Below, piece after piece: positions 60,263 to 64,000 of a DNA stretch of 64,000 bases. The notes beneath the pieces are model-generated. The model saw only the letters and a list, made by a program, of their open reading frames with translations, was not told where the DNA came from and ran no database searches. The translations under genes were made by a program, and so were the position numbers. The first letter of the stretch is position 1, and the number at the start of each line of letters is the position of its first letter. Origin of the DNA: Ensifer sp. BR816 (lineage in GTDB: Bacteria; Pseudomonadota; Alphaproteobacteria; Rhizobiales; Rhizobiaceae); contig NZ_KB905370.1 in the NCBI RefSeq assembly GCF_000378985.1, forward strand, positions 5,144,799 to 5,208,798, read 5' to 3'.

Positions 60263-60802
60263 ATGATTTTTGGACTGTTCAAGAGAAAAAGCGGCAACAT
60301 TGCGATTGTGGAGCGCCAGTATGCGCTTCTGACCGCAGCGGCGCGTCAGGCGTTTCTCTATACCGACCTCGATGTGCCCGATACGGTGATGGGGCGTTTC
60401 GAGATGTTGTCGGCGATCCTGATTCTCTATTTCCGGCGCACCCGGGCTTCAGCCCGGAGCGGCCAGGAAATCGCCCAGGAGATCGTCGACGCTTTCTTCG
60501 AGGATGTCGACCATTCGATCCGTGAGCTGGGTGTCGGCGACGCCGGCGTGCCGAAGAAGATGAAAAAGCTTGCCGGCATGTTCTACGGCCGGCTGGAGTC
60601 CTATGCGGCAGCTCTGGAGAGCGGCGACAGGCAGTCGCTTGCCGATGCGCTCAGGCGGAATTTTCACCCCCAGCAAGAGGACGCGCCGACAATGGCGGGC
60701 CTGGCGCGCTACCTGCTGTCCGTCGAAGCCACGCTGGCGGAGGTCCCGGAAGACGCGGTCGAAACCGGACAGTTGCGCGTGCCTCCGGCAGGGGACCAAT
60801 AG
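60263..60802 (+). CDS. Cbp3/UQCC1-type ubiquinol-cytochrome c chaperone
   Basis: 179 aa from ATG 60263 (MIFGLFKRKSG). The family pattern is YALLTAAARQAFLYTDLDVPDTVMGRFEMLSAILILYFRR, then DAFFEDVDHSIRELGVGDAGVPKKMKKLAGMFYGRLESY. The eukaryotic relative Cbp3/UQCC1 helps assemble the cytochrome bc1 complex; bacterial members are common in alphaproteobacteria. The role here is inferred from family. It precedes the DUF177 gene by 23 bases, the usual pairing. Confidence 0.88.
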   Translation: MIFGLFKRKSGNIAIVERQYALLTAAARQAFLYTDLDVPDTVMGRFEMLSAILILYFRRTRASARSGQEIAQEIVDAFFEDVDHSIRELGVGDAGVPKKMKKLAGMFYGRLESYAAALESGDRQSLADALRRNFHPQQEDAPTMAGLARYLLSVEATLAEVPEDAVETGQLRVPPAGDQ

Positions 60803-60825
60803 ACGCTGCAGGAAGGATCTTCATC

Positions 60826-61377
60826 ATGCATCACGAAAGCAAACCGGCATTCTCCTACCCCGTCAAGGTAGGGCATATTTCGGCCAATCCTGTCGGCGTG
60901 CATCTGTCCGCCAACGAGACCGAGCGGCAGGCGCTTGCTGTCCTTTGGAAGGTCGACGAGGTCCGCTTGCTTGTCGCCGACCTGCAGATCGGTCGCTGGA
61001 AGAAAGACGGTGTGAAAATCAAGGGCGAGGTTCGGGCCGAGCTCGTCCAGAGCTGCGTCGTTACGCTCGATCCCGTCGAGGCGGAAATATCCGAGCCGGT
61101 CGAGGCGATCTTCGTACCCGAGGGCTCACGCTTGGCGCGGCAAGCCGACAATGACGGCGGCGAGATGGTCCTGGATCCGAGCGGACCGGACATTCCTGAT
61201 ACGTTTTCCGGCGATACGATCGACGTGGGCGTGGTCGTCAGCGAGCATGTGGCGCTTGCGATCGACCCCTATCCGCGCAAGGACGGCGCGGTCTTCGGCG
61301 AGCGCATCGAAAGCGCGGCAGCGGATGACAAGCGGCCCAACCCGTTTGCGGTCCTTAAGGATTTGAAAAAGGATTGA
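60826..61377 (+). CDS. DUF177 (YceD) family protein
   Basis: 183 aa. DUF177 pattern: ELVQSCVVTLDPVEAEISEPVEAIFVPEG and the late FGERIESAAADDKRPNPFAVLKDLKKD. YceD-type proteins are linked to 23S rRNA accumulation and in many bacteria precede rpmF (L32), but no rpmF frame lies in the 197-base gap before plsX. Ribosome site GGAAGG precedes ATG 60826. Probably one transcript with the Cbp3-like gene. Confidence 0.88.
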   Translation: MHHESKPAFSYPVKVGHISANPVGVHLSANETERQALAVLWKVDEVRLLVADLQIGRWKKDGVKIKGEVRAELVQSCVVTLDPVEAEISEPVEAIFVPEGSRLARQADNDGGEMVLDPSGPDIPDTFSGDTIDVGVVVSEHVALAIDPYPRKDGAVFGERIESAAADDKRPNPFAVLKDLKKD

Positions 61378-61574
61378 AACGGAGTCGGCCGAGCTTACAA
61401 TTCGGTTGTCACGCAGACGAAAAGCAGTATTTTGGCCCGACTTCAGCCGAGGGGGCCGTTGTGCCGACACGCTGAATTCTGGCCGGGCGCCAGAAGGAAG
61501 CACGGATCGTCGCTGCGTGAAGATTGCGCAGGGGCGCAATGCGTCGCGTGGCGGGAAGAAGGGATAAGACACGC

Positions 61575-62618
61575 GTGGTCAGAATTTCACTTGACGTTAT
61601 GGGAGGCGACTATGGTCCAGAGGTCGTCATCCCGGGCGCAGCCAGGGCGCTCGAACGTCACCCGGACATAAAGTTCGTCCTGTTTGGCCAAGAATCGCGC
61701 TGCGCCGAACTGCTGGCCAAGTATCCGAAGCTTCAGGCAAGCGGTACCTTCCATGATTGCGAGATCGCCGTCGGCATGGATGAGAAGCCGAGCCAGGCGT
61801 TGCGCCGCGGGCGCGGCAAGTCCAGCATGTGGAAGGCGATCGACGCGATCAATGCCGATGAGGCGGATGTAGTGGTCTCGGCGGGCAATACCGGCGCGCT
61901 GATGGCGATGTCGGTCTTCTGCCTTCGGACCATGCGGGGCATCCAGCGTCCGGCGATCGCGGCGATCTGGCCGACCCTCAAGGGCGAAAGCATTGTGCTC
62001 GATGTCGGGGCGACGATCGGCGCGGACGCGCAGCAGCTCATGGATTTCGCGCTGATGGGCGGCGCCATGGCCCGTGCCCTCTTCGAGGTCGAGCGCCCCT
62101 CCGTCGGCCTGCTGAATGTCGGCGTCGAGGAGATCAAGGGCCAGGAAGAGGTCAAGGAGGCCGGCCGGCTCATCCGCGAGGCCAATATCGAGGGGATCGA
62201 TTACTACGGTTTCGTCGAGGGTGACGATATCGGCCGCGGTACGGTCGACGTCGTCGTCACCGAAGGTTTTTCTGGGAATATCGCGCTGAAGGCGGCCGAA
62301 GGCACCGCCCGCCAGATCGCCGAATATCTTCGCTCCGCGATGTCGCGCACCCTGCTTGCAAAGATCGGCTACATCTTCGCCAAGGGCGCCTTCGACCGAC
62401 TGCGCGAGAAGATGGACCCCCGCAAGGTCAATGGCGGCGTCTTCCTCGGGCTCAACGGCGTGGTCATCAAGAGCCACGGCGGTACGGACGCGGAAGGCTT
62501 CGCCGCCGCGATCGACGTCGGCTACGATATGGTGAAGAACGGCCTGAAGGCCAAGATCGAGGCCGACCTGGCACGTTATCACGGTGCCGAGCCGACCGAA
62601 GCCCTGCCGCCGGCATGA
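61575..62618 (+). CDS. plsX: Phosphate acyltransferase PlsX
   Basis: 347 aa from GTG 61575, chosen because it begins the conserved [27 protein letters not shown] codons farther left would only add an unconserved stretch. PlsX converts acyl-ACP to acyl-phosphate for PlsY in phospholipid synthesis. Other features: [66 protein letters not shown]. It leads the plsX-fabH-ihfA cluster common in Rhizobiales. Confidence 0.95.
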   Translation: MVRISLDVMGGDYGPEVVIPGAARALERHPDIKFVLFGQESRCAELLAKYPKLQASGTFHDCEIAVGMDEKPSQALRRGRGKSSMWKAIDAINADEADVVVSAGNTGALMAMSVFCLRTMRGIQRPAIAAIWPTLKGESIVLDVGATIGADAQQLMDFALMGGAMARALFEVERPSVGLLNVGVEEIKGQEEVKEAGRLIREANIEGIDYYGFVEGDDIGRGTVDVVVTEGFSGNIALKAAEGTARQIAEYLRSAMSRTLLAKIGYIFAKGAFDRLREKMDPRKVNGGVFLGLNGVVIKSHGGTDAEGFAAAIDVGYDMVKNGLKAKIEADLARYHGAEPTEALPPA

Positions 62619-62636
62619 TTGAAGAGGTTTGATTAG

Positions 62637-63608
62637 ATGATCCGTTCTGTCGTTCGCGGCTTCGGCGCAGCGCTGCCGAAGCGAGTGATGACCAATAAGG
62701 AAATGGAATCCAAGGTCGACACGTCCGACGAATGGATCGTGCAGCGGACCGGTATTCGTCAGCGCCACATCGCCGGCGAGGGCGAGACGACCGCCTCGCT
62801 TGGTGAGGGCGCTGCGCGCGCCGCGCTCGAGAGGGCCGGCCTGACGGCCGATGACCTCGACCTGATCATCGTTGCGACCTCGACGCCCGACAACACTTTC
62901 CCGGCGACGGCGGTCAATATCCAGAACCGTCTCGGCATGCGCCACGGAGCAGCCTTCGACCTGCAGGCGGTCTGTTCCGGCTTCGTCTATGCGGTCGCGA
63001 CTGCCGATGCCTATATCCGCGGCGGTCTCGCCAAGCGCGCTTTGGTCATCGGCGCCGAGACCTTCTCGCGCATTCTCGACTGGTCGGACCGCACGACCTG
63101 CGTGCTCTTCGGCGACGGCGCCGGCGCCATCGTCCTCGAAGCGCAGCAGGGCGAAGGCACCACTGCCGATCGCGGCGTGCTGACGGCGCAGTTACGGTCC
63201 GACGGCATCCATGGCGACAAGCTCTATGTCGACGGCGGCCCCTCGACGACCGGCACCGTCGGCCATCTCCGGATGGAGGGGCGCGAGGTCTTCAAGCATG
63301 CCGTCGGCATGATCACCGACGTGATTGAGGCAGCCTTCGAAGCTACGGGAACCTCGGCCGACGACGTCGACTGGCTGGTGCCGCACCAGGCCAATCGCCG
63401 CATCATCGACGGTTCCGCGAAGAAGTTGGGCATCCCGAACGAAAAGGTTGTGGTGACCGTCGACCTGCATGGCAATACGTCCGCCGCTTCGATTCCGCTC
63501 GCGCTTGAGGCAGCTGCCTCCGACGGGCGCATCAAGAAGGGCGACCTGGTGATGCTCGAAGCCATGGGCGGCGGCTTCACCTGGGGCTCCGTTCTCATCC
63601 GCTGGTAA
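62637..63608 (+). CDS. fabH: 3-oxoacyl-ACP synthase III (FabH)
   Basis: 323 aa. FabH condenses acetyl-CoA with malonyl-ACP to start fatty acid synthesis. The catalytic triad is visible: Cys in [13 protein letters not shown] (about 113), His in [11 protein letters not shown] (about 249) and Asn in [13 protein letters not shown] (about 279). The N-terminus [25 protein letters not shown] and the [18 protein letters not shown] segment are typical. It follows plsX by 18 bases. Confidence 0.96.
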   Translation: MIRSVVRGFGAALPKRVMTNKEMESKVDTSDEWIVQRTGIRQRHIAGEGETTASLGEGAARAALERAGLTADDLDLIIVATSTPDNTFPATAVNIQNRLGMRHGAAFDLQAVCSGFVYAVATADAYIRGGLAKRALVIGAETFSRILDWSDRTTCVLFGDGAGAIVLEAQQGEGTTADRGVLTAQLRSDGIHGDKLYVDGGPSTTGTVGHLRMEGREVFKHAVGMITDVIEAAFEATGTSADDVDWLVPHQANRRIIDGSAKKLGIPNEKVVVTVDLHGNTSAASIPLALEAAASDGRIKKGDLVMLEAMGGGFTWGSVLIRW

Positions 63609-63700
63609 AAATAATTGAATGACGGCAGGTGCTTGACCGAAAAAGGCAAGGGCAATAGTCTTCCATCGCTGATCGGCATGCCAGACATCGGTGGGGGAAG

Positions 63701-64000
63701 ATGAGCGGAAAAACAGTAACGCGAGCAGACTTGGCTGAGTCGGTTTTTCGTAAGGTCGGTTTGTCTCGAACGGAGTCTGCCGAGCTGGTGGAGACCGTCA
63801 TCGACGAAATCTGCAACGCAATCGTGCGTGGCGAGAGCGTCAAGCTGTCTTCGTTCGCGACGTTCCAGGTCCGCGACAAGAACGAGCGCATCGGGCGAAA
63901 CCCCAAGACGGGCGAAGAAGTGCCGATCTCGCCGCGCCGGGTGATGACGTTCAAGGCGTCCAACGTGCTGAAACAGCGGGTCTTGAAGGCGCATCTCAGC
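63701..64000 (+). CDS. ihfA: Integration host factor alpha subunit, partial
   Basis: The first 100 residues, cut by the window end. N-terminal [80 protein letters not shown] is the HU/IHF fold, with the [12 protein letters not shown] arm carrying the Pro that kinks DNA. IHF bends DNA at specific sites in transcription, replication and recombination. GGGGGAAG lies directly before ATG 63701. It follows fabH after 92 bases. Confidence 0.95.
   Translation, partial: MSGKTVTRADLAESVFRKVGLSRTESAELVETVIDEICNAIVRGESVKLSSFATFQVRDKNERIGRNPKTGEEVPISPRRVMTFKASNVLKQRVLKAHLS

Overview
The window is a GC-rich chromosomal segment of an alphaproteobacterium of the Rhizobiales. It is most probably Sinorhizobium/Ensifer. 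The reasons are the lpiA-atvA pair, the LdtR/LdtP pair, an HdaA-ppk-ppx cluster, a RopB-type outer membrane protein, a solo GroEL paralogue, and intergenic mosaic repeats of the RIME type known from rhizobia. Most genes are housekeeping, tightly packed, with many 4-base ATGA-type overlaps. No tRNA, rRNA or CRISPR array was seen.

Layout. 1-6 kb: a CGNR zinc-finger regulator (cut by the window edge), an orphan LivH-type permease, then a leftward block moaE-moaD-pgsA and uvrC-SDR. 6-12 kb: ropB-like porin, GST, a secreted RNase T2 lipoprotein coupled to a small secreted protein, rlmJ, a cytosolic molybdopterin oxidoreductase and a Nudix hydrolase. 12-19 kb: lpiA-atvA (lysyl-phosphatidylglycerol synthesis and hydrolysis) and purMN. 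18.7-26 kb: perM-hdaA-ppk-ppx and a phytase-like secreted esterase. The last gene carries a striking array of six PhoB half-sites at an exact 11-bp period, and ppk has a weaker PHO box, so this part looks like a phosphate-stress module. 26-33 kb: class III cyclase, RNase D, Tat-exported multicopper oxidase, MFS transporter, aspS.

33.2-35.75 kb is the one clearly foreign stretch. It is a 2.5 kb unit bounded by perfect 20-bp inverted repeats, with two frameshifted IS5-type transposases and two small cargo genes of lower GC. One cargo gene resembles the DUF6678 family. The unit sits in a truncated RIME repeat next to groEL.

35.8-48 kb: solo groEL, a periplasmic protein of unknown function, parC, arsR, a DMT transporter, bpt, an RDD membrane protein, hemB, a small membrane protein, ldtR. 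47.6-64 kb: ldtP, glyA, nrdR, ribD, ribC, a repeat-filled gap, GNAT and cupin genes, ribH-nusB-MFS, hppA, bamE, a Cbp3-like chaperone, a DUF177 gene, plsX, fabH and the start of ihfA. Riboflavin genes are split into two sites (ribD-ribC and ribH).

No wholly new multi-gene system is evident. The best leads are the triple PHO box, the cargo-bearing IS unit, a long imperfect inverted repeat near 38.0 kb, and the coupled RNase T2 pair. All calls come from reading the sequence and recalling family motifs. No database search was run.
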